33,325 nt of DNA from a virus. Position 1 is the stretch's first letter. Each line of letters opens with the position of its first letter. Positions 14,999-20,990 of this stretch are shown one piece after another. The stretch spans positions 1-33,325 of the IMG/VR virus record IMGVR_UViG_3300042465_005054. One strand, 5' to 3'. A model generated the notes under the pieces. It was not told the DNA's origin, searched no databases, and saw nothing but the letters and a program-made list of their open reading frames with translations. The translations under genes were made by a program, and so were the position numbers.

Positions 14999-15180
14999 TT
15001 GCGTGTCAAGCCATCCGTAGATGCGATCTGGCGCATTTCCGCAGTCAGTGCCGCCGCTATTCCTAGCCATAGCCCCGATGGGCATTTGTCGAGCTGTTGG
15101 GCTCTGTGCCATGCGTGAGCCTTCCAGCCGGGTACGCGGGCCAGCTTGACTAGGTGAGCTAGTTGTGTTTCGTAGGTCAT
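14995..15180 (-). CDS. Small unknown phage protein (61 aa)
   Basis: The 61-aa product (MTYETQLAHLVKLARVPGWK) resembles a small phage protein type that I have seen next to helicase genes: a helix, then PGWKAHAWHRAQQLD with conserved Trp residues and PSGLWLGIAAAL. It starts 3 bases after the helicase stop. Function is unknown. A role as a helicase accessory factor is only suggested by position. Confidence 0.7.
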   Translation of the reverse strand: MTYETQLAHLVKLARVPGWKAHAWHRAQQLDKCPSGLWLGIAAALTAEMRQIASTDGLTRK

Positions 15181-15183
15181 TCA

Positions 15184-16164
15184 TCATGTTGGGTAATGCG
15201 GGTAATTGTTGAAAAACAAGGGGCTTCCATCTGCTTCACTGATGAACTGGCCTGCGTCGCGGTGTCTCCAGAGCGAGATAGTTGGCTCACCATCCTCTGA
15301 GCCTTCATAGTTGCGCTGCTTTCTACACAGTAGGTAGCAATCAGGCTCGTTTTGCTTCTTGCCGTTGGAGCCGCTGGCTTTTCGGTCATCCTCTTTTGGC
15401 TTGTTTCTCCAAACCATGAACAGGTTATCCACTTGGTCAGTGATTGAGCCGCTTCCCTTTGTGTCGTGTTTATCGGGTAGCTCAGACTCTTTGGCTGGTT
15501 TGCGCAGGTGGTGGACTAGGTGAACGTGAATGCTCAAGTCGCGGGCCATTGCGCAAAGCTGGTCAACAAAGTCTTTTTGACCGTTGAAATCATCTTCAGC
15601 CTTCACACACTTCATGAGCGAATCAATGAAAACGTGCGTGATACCTAGCTCCTGAGCGCAATACTTCACCATGCCTAGAACTGTGTCAGGCTTTGCAGTG
15701 CCGGTCTGGTCATACAGCCACATGCGCCCGTTTGACCATTCGCTAAATTCGTCGTAAAGCGCATCCAGAGAAGCAATACCGTCTTCTTGCTGGAACTCTG
15801 GCGAGAAAGGGTTAAGCCCCGCATACATGCGGACCATGCGCCCTACCGTTGTCACCGGCTTCATTTCAAAGCTGGCAACACACACCTTTTCGTCTTGCCC
15901 AATGATGGAAATGGCAACCTCTGTCGTTACGTCTGTTTTCCCGTGCCCGTTCTGTCCAGCCCATACCGTCACCTCACCGGGCCGGAACTCAAACGAGTCG
16001 TTGCACTTTGTCCAGGGCAAAAACGTGCGCTTCGTTTTGGCGCGGCTGCGTAGCCTGTCCTTTGCATCTTGCACAAAGTCACTGATGGGCTTGACGTGCG
16101 TTTTGGCATCCGTGTCTTTCAGGTAGGCGGCGAAGTCGATCATGTCGTCCAAGAACTCAGCCAT
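15184..16164 (-). CDS. DnaB-like replicative helicase (RecA-fold core only)
   Basis: With the start at the ATG at 16164 (MAEFLDDMIDFAAYLKDTDA), overlapping the upstream stop as TAATG, the protein has 326 residues. Walker A is GQNGHGKT (70-77), Walker B is HVFIDSL (177-183). HLVHHLRKP (216-223) and KGSGSITDQVDNLFMVWR fit motifs H3/H4 of DnaB C-terminal domains. There is no DnaB N-terminal primase-binding domain, as is usual for phage ring helicases of this type. It unwinds the phage replication fork. Its operon position right after the replication initiator supports this. Confidence 0.85.
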   Translation of the reverse strand: MAEFLDDMIDFAAYLKDTDAKTHVKPISDFVQDAKDRLRSRAKTKRTFLPWTKCNDSFEFRPGEVTVWAGQNGHGKTDVTTEVAISIIGQDEKVCVASFEMKPVTTVGRMVRMYAGLNPFSPEFQQEDGIASLDALYDEFSEWSNGRMWLYDQTGTAKPDTVLGMVKYCAQELGITHVFIDSLMKCVKAEDDFNGQKDFVDQLCAMARDLSIHVHLVHHLRKPAKESELPDKHDTKGSGSITDQVDNLFMVWRNKPKEDDRKASGSNGKKQNEPDCYLLCRKQRNYEGSEDGEPTISLWRHRDAGQFISEADGSPLFFNNYPHYPT

Positions 16165-16493
16165 TACGGAGCCCTCCAAATCTCTGTCCAACCCATTTGG
16201 TTTTGCGGGTGAATGCCAGAAACCACATGACACGCGGCTACTACATGCGCCCCGTACTGCTTGCAGGCGTTTGACAGTGCCTTGGCGCGGTTTTCTTGCG
16301 TAGCTGATACAGACACCGCAGCACCAACAACAAAACGCATATCGAGGCTTTGGATTGAGTCGCCGTGAGTGCAGACGGTGGCATGTTCGCCAAACTCAAA
16401 CCAGTCTGTTTGGCAGGGGTAGTCATTCAAAAAGATGAATGGCGGCTTCTTGCCAGCCATGCGGGCTTTGATGATGTTTTCGTGGCCCCTCAT
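16164..16493 (-). CDS. Unknown protein between replication initiator and helicase (109 aa)
   Basis: The start at 16493 (MRGHENIIKARMAGKKPPFI) overlaps the upstream stop as ATGA and is preferred to the longer frame starting at 16559. The sequence FIFLNDYPCQTDWFEFGEHA, then DMRFVVGAAVSVSATQENRA and VAACHVVSGIHPQN, is a recognisable phage conserved type with no known role. It is coupled at both ends (TAATG with the helicase), so equal expression with the replication proteins is likely. It may be a helicase-loading or replisome accessory protein (inference). Confidence 0.7.
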   Translation of the reverse strand: MRGHENIIKARMAGKKPPFIFLNDYPCQTDWFEFGEHATVCTHGDSIQSLDMRFVVGAAVSVSATQENRAKALSNACKQYGAHVVAACHVVSGIHPQNQMGWTEIWRAP

Positions 16494-17155
16494 ATCGCGC
16501 CTGCCAATATGCCATTTACCTTCTTGTGGCCGGTATGCGCTGTCTCGCCATCTTCCCATCGGCGCTGATTGAGGTATGTCGCCGGGTTTGGGATGTACTT
16601 GCCGTTTTCCTTTGTCCAGTCATCAGAGTGCTTGCGGGTTTCAATGTCTGTCAGGATGGAATCAATCTCTCCTGCTTTCAGCTTTGCAGCTTTGAACTTT
16701 GCAATTGCTGCTGGCTTGGCTATCTTCTTTGGATATGTTGACCAAAACGAGGCGAAGCCGACTGGTTCCGCTGTATCTGTGTTTATATTTGTATTAGTTA
16801 GTGTTTTGGCAAATTTGCCACTTCCATTTGTGTTTTTTGCCAAATGCATTTGTGGTTTAAACGTGTCTGAAAACGCAAACCATGTGGTGCGGTCGTAGCT
16901 GCTTTCGTTGTAGTTTCCAGTGACCAAAACGCCCTTGGTTACAAGGCTCTCAATCGTCCGGCGGATAGAGTTGGCGGTAAGGTATGGGAACAACTCAGCG
17001 AAGGCTTTAACGCTGTTGTACGTCCATGTCCGGCCATCGTATTGATGGCGCTTATTGGCTGCGTTCTTTGCAATCCAATATTCAAAGTTGCTGATCAATA
17101 TGGATTCTTGAAGCCCATATTTACCAGCATGATCAATGTCAAAAGAGTGCTGCAT
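16490..17155 (-). CDS. Phage replication initiator / replisome organiser (O-like)
   Basis: The ATG at 17155 (MQHSFDIDHAGKYGLQESIL) overlaps the upstream stop (TGATG) and gives 221 aa. The N-terminal winged helix (ESLVTKGVLVTGNYNESSYD) binds DNA. The C-terminal FASFWSTYPKKIAKPAAIAK, then WTKENGKYIPNPATYLNQRR and WED, is the typical end of phage replication proteins that recruit the helicase. It is followed by the helicase gene, as O and P are in lambda. The phage origin may be inside this gene, as in lambda, but no iterons were found by eye. Confidence 0.8.
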   Translation of the reverse strand: MQHSFDIDHAGKYGLQESILISNFEYWIAKNAANKRHQYDGRTWTYNSVKAFAELFPYLTANSIRRTIESLVTKGVLVTGNYNESSYDRTTWFAFSDTFKPQMHLAKNTNGSGKFAKTLTNTNINTDTAEPVGFASFWSTYPKKIAKPAAIAKFKAAKLKAGEIDSILTDIETRKHSDDWTKENGKYIPNPATYLNQRRWEDGETAHTGHKKVNGILAGAI

Positions 17156-17442
17156 CAGACATCCATCCATTCGCGCTGATTGCGGCCTGAGTCGCTTTTG
17201 ACGGTGCGCCCGGTCAAAGCTACCTCGCCACGCTCATGCAAAGCCTTCATGCGCTTGCCAACAGCGTGAGGCTCAAGAGCTATTGATGCGGCTATTTCAT
17301 CGACTCCCATTGCGCCTAGTGCCTTGAGTGCGTTAACAATCTCGCGCTCATGCGTGCGAATGAAAGCCTTGGCGCTGTCTGCCGCCTGAAAGCTGGTTAA
17401 CGGGTCATTCCCCCGTGCTAGTGGTAACATTGCGTGAATCAT
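17155..17442 (-). CDS. Winged-helix DNA-binding protein before the replication initiator (95 aa)
   Basis: I start it at the ATG at 17442 (MIHAMLPLARGNDPLTSFQA) because AAGGA lies 5 bases upstream. An in-frame ATG at 17538 overlaps the stop of the 51-aa gene and would add 32 residues through a strong hairpin, so a longer form is possible. The helix-turn-helix is in IVNALKALGAMGVDEIAASI, LEPHAVGKRMKALHERGEVA, a MarR/winged-helix style layout. It overlaps the replication initiator. It may regulate replication or bind the origin (inference). Confidence 0.75.
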   Translation of the reverse strand: MIHAMLPLARGNDPLTSFQAADSAKAFIRTHEREIVNALKALGAMGVDEIAASIALEPHAVGKRMKALHERGEVALTGRTVKSDSGRNQREWMDV

Positions 17443-17474
17443 TTTTTCCTTGGTAGGTTCAATGGTTAGAGAGA

Positions 17475-17505
17475 CCCGCACAGTTCGCGCTGTAGCGGGT
17501 TTTTT
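17475..17505 (+). terminator. Plus-strand terminator-like hairpin antisense to the replication operon
   Basis: CCCGCACAG pairs with CTGT-A-GCGGG around TTCGCG, and the plus strand continues with six T (17500-17505). It faces transcripts coming from the left, opposite to the operon it lies in. No plus-strand gene lies close upstream, so it would stop antisense RNA or act as a hairpin in the minus mRNA just before the 17442 start. Confidence 0.55.
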
Positions 17506-17534
17506 GTTGTGGGCTATCAGAGCCGCCCACACGC

Positions 17535-17690
17535 TCATGCCGTCGCAAACCGTGAGGACGCGACAGGAATCGGTTTTGATGGCACTGGTGCCGTGGTGAA
17601 GTTGTGGACGTAGTTGCGCTTTGGATTGAGGATGAGTGCAGCGCGTTGGGCTGGCGTCAGGCTGGTGAGTGGTTGCTTGACTGGCTTCAT
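17535..17690 (-). CDS. Small unknown protein after Cro (51 aa)
   Basis: Read by hand: ATG at 17690 overlaps the cro stop as ATGA, and the frame runs 51 codons to TGA at 17535. The product starts MKPVKQPLTSLTPAQRAALI and is basic and Pro-rich. It has no recognised domain, but translational coupling on both sides (the next in-frame ATG at 17538 overlaps its stop) makes it likely to be expressed. It occupies the place of lambda cII, but no helix-turn-helix of CII type is visible. Confidence 0.6.
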   Translation of the reverse strand: MKPVKQPLTSLTPAQRAALILNPKRNYVHNFTTAPVPSKPIPVASSRFATA

Positions 17691-17923
17691 GCGGTCGCCT
17701 TGGGCTTGCGGCGTAACACTTCCCAGCTAACACCAGGACAAAGCTCTTCGCATTTGATGCCTGTGGCCTTTTCAACATCAGGGGCTTGATCAGCAGGCAC
17801 CCTTCCAGCCTTGAGCCAGTGGGCAACGTTCTGACGCACCACGTCACCCCCGATAGCCGTTGCTAACTTCGTTTGATTCCCGTCAAACATGGATAAGGCT
17901 TTTTCGATTCCGGTTTTGTTCAT
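17687..17923 (-). CDS. Cro-like repressor (YdaS-type HTH)
   Basis: The protein is started at the ATG at 17923 (MNKTGIEKALSMFDGNQTKL), giving 78 aa; upstream residues in the frame come from the operator region. The LATAIGGDVVRQNVAHWLKA GRVP stretch is the classic Cro/YdaS helix-turn-helix, with a C-terminal ATGIKCEELCPGVSWEVLRR end typical of this group. It is the first gene of the minus-strand replication operon and is divergent from the CI-like gene across the operator cluster at 17938-17998, the lambda cro position. It would repress the opposing repressor and, later, the early promoters. Confidence 0.85.
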   Translation of the reverse strand: MNKTGIEKALSMFDGNQTKLATAIGGDVVRQNVAHWLKAGRVPADQAPDVEKATGIKCEELCPGVSWEVLRRKPKATA

Positions 17924-17937
17924 TTTGTTGATAGTTC

Positions 17938-17998
17938 GCAAATAAGTTTGCATTCTATAGCAAACAATCATGCAATGACTAGGCGCAAAATGTTTTGC
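17938..17998. promoter_or_regulatory. Right operator cluster, motif GCAAA-N4-TTTGC
   Basis: Three 14-bp sites: GCAAATAAGTTTGC (17938-17951, perfect arms), GCAAACAATCATGC (17960-17973, degenerate right arm) and GCAAAATGTTTTGC (17985-17998, perfect arms). Centres are 22 and 25 bp apart. They lie between the divergent cro-like and cI-like genes. The last ends 2 bases before the cI ATG, so cI mRNA would have no room for a ribosome-binding site outside the operator. Confidence 0.75.
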
Positions 17999-18000
17999 AT

Positions 18001-18420
18001 ATGAAAAAAACAATCTCAGAGCAAGCTCAGGCTTTCCGGCTCTCTAAAAATTGGTCAGCCACACGCATGGCGAAAGAAGTTGGGTGCAATCGCCAGGACA
18101 TAGCGGGTCTTGAGTCAAACCCTGGACGAATGCCGCACTACATAGATGGGCTGGCCCGCGTTATGGGTTGCACTGCGGGCGATTTGATGGCGGGCACATG
18201 CTTGGATGTCGCCATCAGGGATGACGACCCGCTGCCCGCTTCATTGGAGGCGACGCTGAAAAGCCTGAGCATTCATCTGTCTGAGCTTGACCCGTCTGAC
18301 AGGATTGACGCCATGCGCCTTATAGATAGGCTGGCTGAATCACCTGAGCGCCATGCAAAGACCGCTGCGGCCATTAGAGCCATGATGGATGCGCCATTTG
18401 TCCAGCAAAAACAAGCCTAA
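18001..18420 (+). CDS. CI-like lysogeny repressor, short form without peptidase domain
   Basis: The ATG at 18001 (MKKTISEQAQAFRLSKNWSA) gives 139 aa; a TTG at 17995 inside the operator is unlikely. An XRE-type helix-turn-helix (RMAKEVGCNRQDIAGLESNP) is followed by a linker with DDPLPASLEATLKSLSIHLS and a helical C-terminus (RIDAMRLIDRLAESPERHAK), probably for dimerisation. No Ser-Lys LexA-type cleavage domain is present, so induction cannot be by RecA-type autocleavage. No Shine-Dalgarno precedes the ATG, which suggests a leaderless mRNA as for lambda cI. It is divergent from cro, flanked by operators on both sides. Confidence 0.8.
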   Translation: MKKTISEQAQAFRLSKNWSATRMAKEVGCNRQDIAGLESNPGRMPHYIDGLARVMGCTAGDLMAGTCLDVAIRDDDPLPASLEATLKSLSIHLSELDPSDRIDAMRLIDRLAESPERHAKTAAAIRAMMDAPFVQQKQA

Positions 18421-18486
18421 TAAGCACCGCTCAAATCTATCAGTTCCACCCCCGTTTGAATATCCCACTTTCGGGGGATGCTTGTG

Positions 18487-18512
18487 GCCGGTTTGCAACA
18501 CCGGCTTTTTTT
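18487..18512 (+). terminator. Intrinsic terminator after the CI-like gene
   Basis: GCCGGT (18487-18492) pairs with ACCGGC (18500-18505) around a TTGCAAC loop, followed by seven T (18506-18512) and CGTC. It ends the repressor transcript about 67 bases past the stop codon and insulates the following operator and promoter. Confidence 0.85.
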
Positions 18513-18535
18513 CGTCTGAACGTTTTTCAACTGCT

Positions 18536-18586
18536 GCAAAATTAATTGCATTTAATTTGCTAAAACGCAAATTTGTTTGCTACACT
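18536..18586 (+). promoter_or_regulatory. Left operator cluster and early plus-strand promoter
   Basis: Two 14-bp sites of the same motif: GCAAAATTAATTGC (18536-18549, one mismatch in the right arm) and GCAAATTTGTTTGC (18567-18580, perfect arms). A 13-bp partial match GCATTTAATTTGC is at 18548-18560. A promoter fits across them: TTGCTA (18557-18562), 18-bp spacer, TACACT (18581-18586). It lies upstream of the long plus-strand operon, like lambda OL/pL. Confidence 0.65.
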
Positions 18587-18770
18587 TCAACCCATGCCAA
18601 ACGATGACAAATCGCAAAGCACCGGTTGAAAGCATCGTCCTTCAGTCACCGGCTCATTAACAACACAACGCCCATAGCGACAGCAATGTTTAGCAGGGCA
18701 AGTACGCCGCCACTTGAGCGCGGTTGAGGTGGCTACTGAAAACCAACAACAGCAAAGAGCAAGGGCAATC

Positions 18771-18854
18771 ATGAGGTGCCCGACTGAGAGAAAGAATTTA
18801 CCCATGCGTCCAAGCGGGCGCATCAATAAGTTTTACCCAAGGAGAGAAGTGTGA
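18771..18854 (+). CDS. Possible 27-aa leader peptide
   Basis: An ATG at 18771, 6 bases after AAGGGC, opens a 27-codon frame to TGA at 18854 and ends inside the next start region. The product is MRCPTERKNLPMRPSGRINK plus 7 residues and is very basic. It could be a coupled leader or an Arg-rich antitermination-like peptide, but it may be chance. The rest of the 18594-18850 leader holds no other credible gene on the plus strand; one hairpin GCCAC/GTGGC is seen near 18711-18735. Confidence 0.3.
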   Translation: MRCPTERKNLPMRPSGRINKFYPRREV

Positions 18855-19213
18855 ATATTGACGAAATGACTTATGGCGATCTAAAGAAAATCGCGGCCAT
18901 GTTTAGCACAGTGCAAGCCGAATCCAAGCATCACCCTTTTTGCGGAAAGTATGTTATTGCACGCTGCTACAGCGCCGGGGTGCATGCGGGGGAGGTGGTT
19001 AGCGCGGATGGAGAAAACGTGATTTTGAAAGATTCGCGCCGGCTGTGGAGTTGGAAAGCAAAGGACGGAGTTGCATTGTCTGGAGTAGCTCAAAACGGGC
19101 TTAAATCAGAAGGGCAAGTTGACACGCTGAACCCTGAAATTGCACTTACGGGGGTCTGCGAGTTGATCCCATGCAGCGCAAAGGCGCGAGAGTCGATTGA
19201 TGGCTTCAAGTAA
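18851..19213 (+). CDS. DUF6948-like phage protein (120 aa)
   Basis: A GTG at 18851 preceded by AAGGAGAG starts MNIDEMTYGDLKKIAAMFST. The middle part GKYVIARCYSAGVHAGEVVS followed by GENVILKDSRRLWSWKAKDG is the hallmark of the DUF6948 phage family, small beta-rich proteins of unknown function often found early in phage operons. A Ser/Cys-rich end (ALTGVCELIPCSAKARESID) follows. It is the first substantial gene after the left operator. The next gene starts inside its last codons (ATG 19200), as I have seen in similar phages where a Gly-rich protein follows it. Confidence 0.8.
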   Translation: MNIDEMTYGDLKKIAAMFSTVQAESKHHPFCGKYVIARCYSAGVHAGEVVSADGENVILKDSRRLWSWKAKDGVALSGVAQNGLKSEGQVDTLNPEIALTGVCELIPCSAKARESIDGFK

Positions 19214-19517
19214 AGAATTTACTGACGGCTACGGCTCCGGCGACGGCGACGGCTCCGGCTACGGCTACGGCTACGGCTACGGCGACGGCGACGGCTACGG
19301 CTACGGCTACGGCTCCGGCTACGGCTACGGCTCCGGCTCCGGCTCCGGTTCCGGTTCCGGCTCCGGCTCCGGCTACGGCTCCGGTTCCGGTTCCGGTTCC
19401 GGTTCCGGTTCCGGTTCCGGTTCCGGTTCCGGCTACGGCGACGGCTACGGCGACGGCTACGGCTCCGGTTCCGGTTCCGGCTACGGCTCCGGCTCCGGCT
19501 CCGGCTACGGCGATTAA
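19200..19517 (+). CDS. Gly-Tyr/Ser/Asp dipeptide-repeat protein
   Basis: The ATG at 19200 (MASSKEFTDGYGSGDGDGSG) starts in the end of the DUF6948-like gene, so the two are translated together. After a seven-residue head the whole 105-aa protein is X-Gly dipeptides, with X limited to Tyr, Ser or Asp, and ends YGD. There is no hydrophobic core, so it should be disordered or form a flexible fibre or condensate-like chain. The DNA is made of GGC/GGT codons alternating with TAC, TCC or GAC, and long GGTTCC runs suggest expansion by slippage. Function is unknown. A role of the RNA or DNA repeat itself is also possible. Confidence 0.7.
   Translation: MASSKEFTDGYGSGDGDGSGYGYGYGYGDGDGYGYGYGSGYGYGSGSGSGSGSGSGSGYGSGSGSGSGSGSGSGSGSGYGDGYGDGYGSGSGSGYGSGSGSGYGD
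19221..19515. repeat. Hexanucleotide minisatellite (GGC TAC / TCC / GAC)
   Basis: About 295 bases consist of 6-bp units GGYTAC, GGYTCC and GGCGAC, with unit types clustered: GGCTAC-rich on the left, an eight-fold-type GGTTCC run near 19380-19430, mixed on the right. The tract is open in more than one frame on both strands. Confidence 0.9.
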
Positions 19518-19523
19518 AAACAA

Positions 19524-19760
19524 GCCCTTAGAGGCAGGGCATTTGATAAGCGGGTTTGGTGCCGACCAGCAAGGTAACGCCGGAAGGTAGCCCGAAGCAA
19601 AAAGCCCGCTTATCAAATAAGGGGTAGGCACCTAGTCCAGTGAGCAAGCCGTGCGCGACGGTAAGCAATAGATGGCCGGTGAGCAACCTACCCCACCATT
19701 TCGACAAACAAGCAGGATGCCGGATTAGCCCCGGCGTCACAACTCCACCCACAAGTGGGC
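19524..19760 (+). ncRNA. Candidate structured RNA: array of inverted repeats
   Basis: No credible gene lies between 19518 and 19850, but the stretch has several stems. These are GCCCT/AGGGC (19524-19528, 19536-19540); a perfect 14-bp ATTTGATAAGCGGG/CCCGCTTATCAAAT (19541-19554, 19605-19618); and GGGGTAGG/CCTACCCC (19621-19628, 19687-19694), which encloses CCGT/ACGG. Next come ATGCCGG/CCGGCGT (19717-19723, 19731-19737) and CCCA/TGGG (19748-19759). A UUCG-loop terminator follows at 19819. Strand is taken as plus from the terminator. No known RNA family is recognised. Confidence 0.5.
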
Positions 19761-19818
19761 AGTCTTTCAAAAGTAAACACGCTGCTTCATGCGATCTGCT
19801 TGCTTGTCAATTCAATAC

Positions 19819-19837
19819 GCACTTCGGTGCTTTTTTT
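19819..19837 (+). terminator. Intrinsic terminator with UUCG tetraloop
   Basis: GCAC-TTCG-GTGC (19819-19830) followed by seven T (19831-19837) and ACGAC. It closes the hairpin-rich stretch and lies only 13 bases before the next start codon. Confidence 0.75.
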
Positions 19838-19850
19838 ACGACTGGAAATT

Positions 19851-20696
19851 ATGCGTGATCCATTTTTGATAGACGGCCCGACCTGCATAAGTTTCAGTGG
19901 TGGCCGCACCAGCGCATACATGCTGCACCGTGTTCTAGAAGCCAATGACGGAAAGCTGACAGATGATGCAATCGTGTGCTTTGCAAATACCGGCAAAGAG
20001 TGCGAGGAAACGCTGGAGTTTGTCCGAGACTGCGGCATCAATTGGAATGTGCCGATTGTGTGGCTTGAGTACCTTGCTTACACGGATGACGAGCCAAAGT
20101 TTAAAGAGGTGACTTTCGATACAGCCAGCCGGGACGGTGAGCCGTTTGAGGCTCTGATAAGAAAGCGTGGTTATGTACCCAACCCAGTAGCCCGGTTTTG
20201 CACAGTTGAACTGAAGGTCAGGACGATACACCGCTACCTGAAATCAATCGGCTGGACAGAGTGGGATTCGATGCTGGGCATCAGGTCTGACGAGCAGCGC
20301 CGGTTGGCAAAGATTGGAAATCAAGACTACGGCAAGCATGAAACAAAGTGTGCGCCACTGGGACGGGTTGGTATCACAAAAGAGGATGTTGGAGCCTTCT
20401 GGCGAGCGCAGCCTTTTGATCTGGGCCTACCAAACAACAACGGCGTGACGATGCACGGCAACTGCGATCTTTGTTTCCTCAAAGGGGGGGCTCAAATACT
20501 GAGCCTCATTGCAGAAAAGCCAGAACGTGCAATTTGGTGGGTAAAGATTGAGGCACTGGCACTGGCAAGCAAGCCAAGCGGGGCGCACTTTCGCACTGAC
20601 CGGCCCAGCTATGCATCCATGCTTGAGTTTGCAAAAAGCCAGGTAGATATGTTTGACCCGAACGAAGAAACGATCTCCTGCTTCTGCGGAGACTAA
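19851..20696 (+). CDS. PAPS reductase-family protein (PP-loop, adenine nucleotide alpha hydrolase fold)
   Basis: From the ATG at 19851 the 281-aa protein starts MRDPFLIDGPTCISFSGGRT, where SFSGGRTS (14-21) is the PP-loop that binds ATP or PAPS. FANTGKE (44-50), ARFCTVELKVR (114-124) and LGIRSDEQRR (142-151) fit conserved family blocks. Cys pairs C205-DLC208 and C277-FC279 near the end could bind metal or do redox chemistry. The family includes sulfate-assimilation reductases and the DndC/phage group tied to sulfur-based nucleic acid modification. Here no Dnd partners are seen, so the substrate is open. The start lies 13 bases after a terminator, so a separate promoter or antitermination is needed. 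Confidence 0.8.
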   Translation: MRDPFLIDGPTCISFSGGRTSAYMLHRVLEANDGKLTDDAIVCFANTGKECEETLEFVRDCGINWNVPIVWLEYLAYTDDEPKFKEVTFDTASRDGEPFEALIRKRGYVPNPVARFCTVELKVRTIHRYLKSIGWTEWDSMLGIRSDEQRRLAKIGNQDYGKHETKCAPLGRVGITKEDVGAFWRAQPFDLGLPNNNGVTMHGNCDLCFLKGGAQILSLIAEKPERAIWWVKIEALALASKPSGAHFRTDRPSYASMLEFAKSQVDMFDPNEETISCFCGD

Positions 20697-20704
20697 CCAA
20701 CCAG

Positions 20705-20724
20705 CCGCATCAAGCGGTTTTTTT
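20705..20724 (+). terminator. Intrinsic terminator after the PAPS reductase-like gene
   Basis: CCGC-ATCAA-GCGG followed by seven T (20718-20724) and ACGCCC. It starts 9 bases after the stop codon. An AAAGGA ribosome-binding site and the next ATG (20742) follow at once. Confidence 0.8.
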
Positions 20725-20741
20725 ACGCCCAAAGGAAAAAG

Positions 20742-20990
20742 ATGTCAACACATGAAACAAATACCGGCGAAGGTGGCGCATCAGTCACATGCCATTACAG
20801 CTTTGATTCTGATGGCGACCTTGATGGGTTGATCGTGATGATGCAAGGCATTGACATCAGAGATGCACTGAGTGATCAGCAGCTTGCCGAGCTAGAGGAC
20901 AAATGCCGAGCCGCTGCCAAGGCTGATTACGAAGAAACAAAAGACGACTCGCGCATTGATGCGTACATATACGAAAGGGATTCAGCATGA
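20742..20990 (+). CDS. Acidic small protein of unknown function (82 aa)
   Basis: The start ATG at 20742 has AAAGGA upstream. The product MSTHETNTGEGGASVTCHYS is acidic, with a DSDGDLDGL stretch that could bind a divalent cation and a helical DQQLAELEDKCRAAAKADYE. No known domain is recognised. Its stop overlaps the next start (ATGA). Confidence 0.65.
   Translation: MSTHETNTGEGGASVTCHYSFDSDGDLDGLIVMMQGIDIRDALSDQQLAELEDKCRAAAKADYEETKDDSRIDAYIYERDSA

Noticed and set aside
18587-18826. Minus-strand 79-codon frame with a hydrophobic segment in the early leader
   Set aside because: No ribosome-binding site before its ATG, and it opposes the promoter and operator at 18536-18586.
19221-19515. Possible CRISPR array
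   Set aside because: The repeats are contiguous 6-bp codon pairs without spacers of constant length.
19206-19631. Minus-strand frame of 141 codons through the hexanucleotide tract (Ala-Val-Gly-Thr repeats)
   Set aside because: It is produced by the repeat itself. The plus frame is coupled to the upstream gene and has a proper start; the minus frame has none.
19528-19770. Minus-strand 80-codon frame over the hairpin stretch
   Set aside because: It runs through all the inverted repeats, lacks a ribosome-binding site and faces against the operon. A structured RNA explains the region better.
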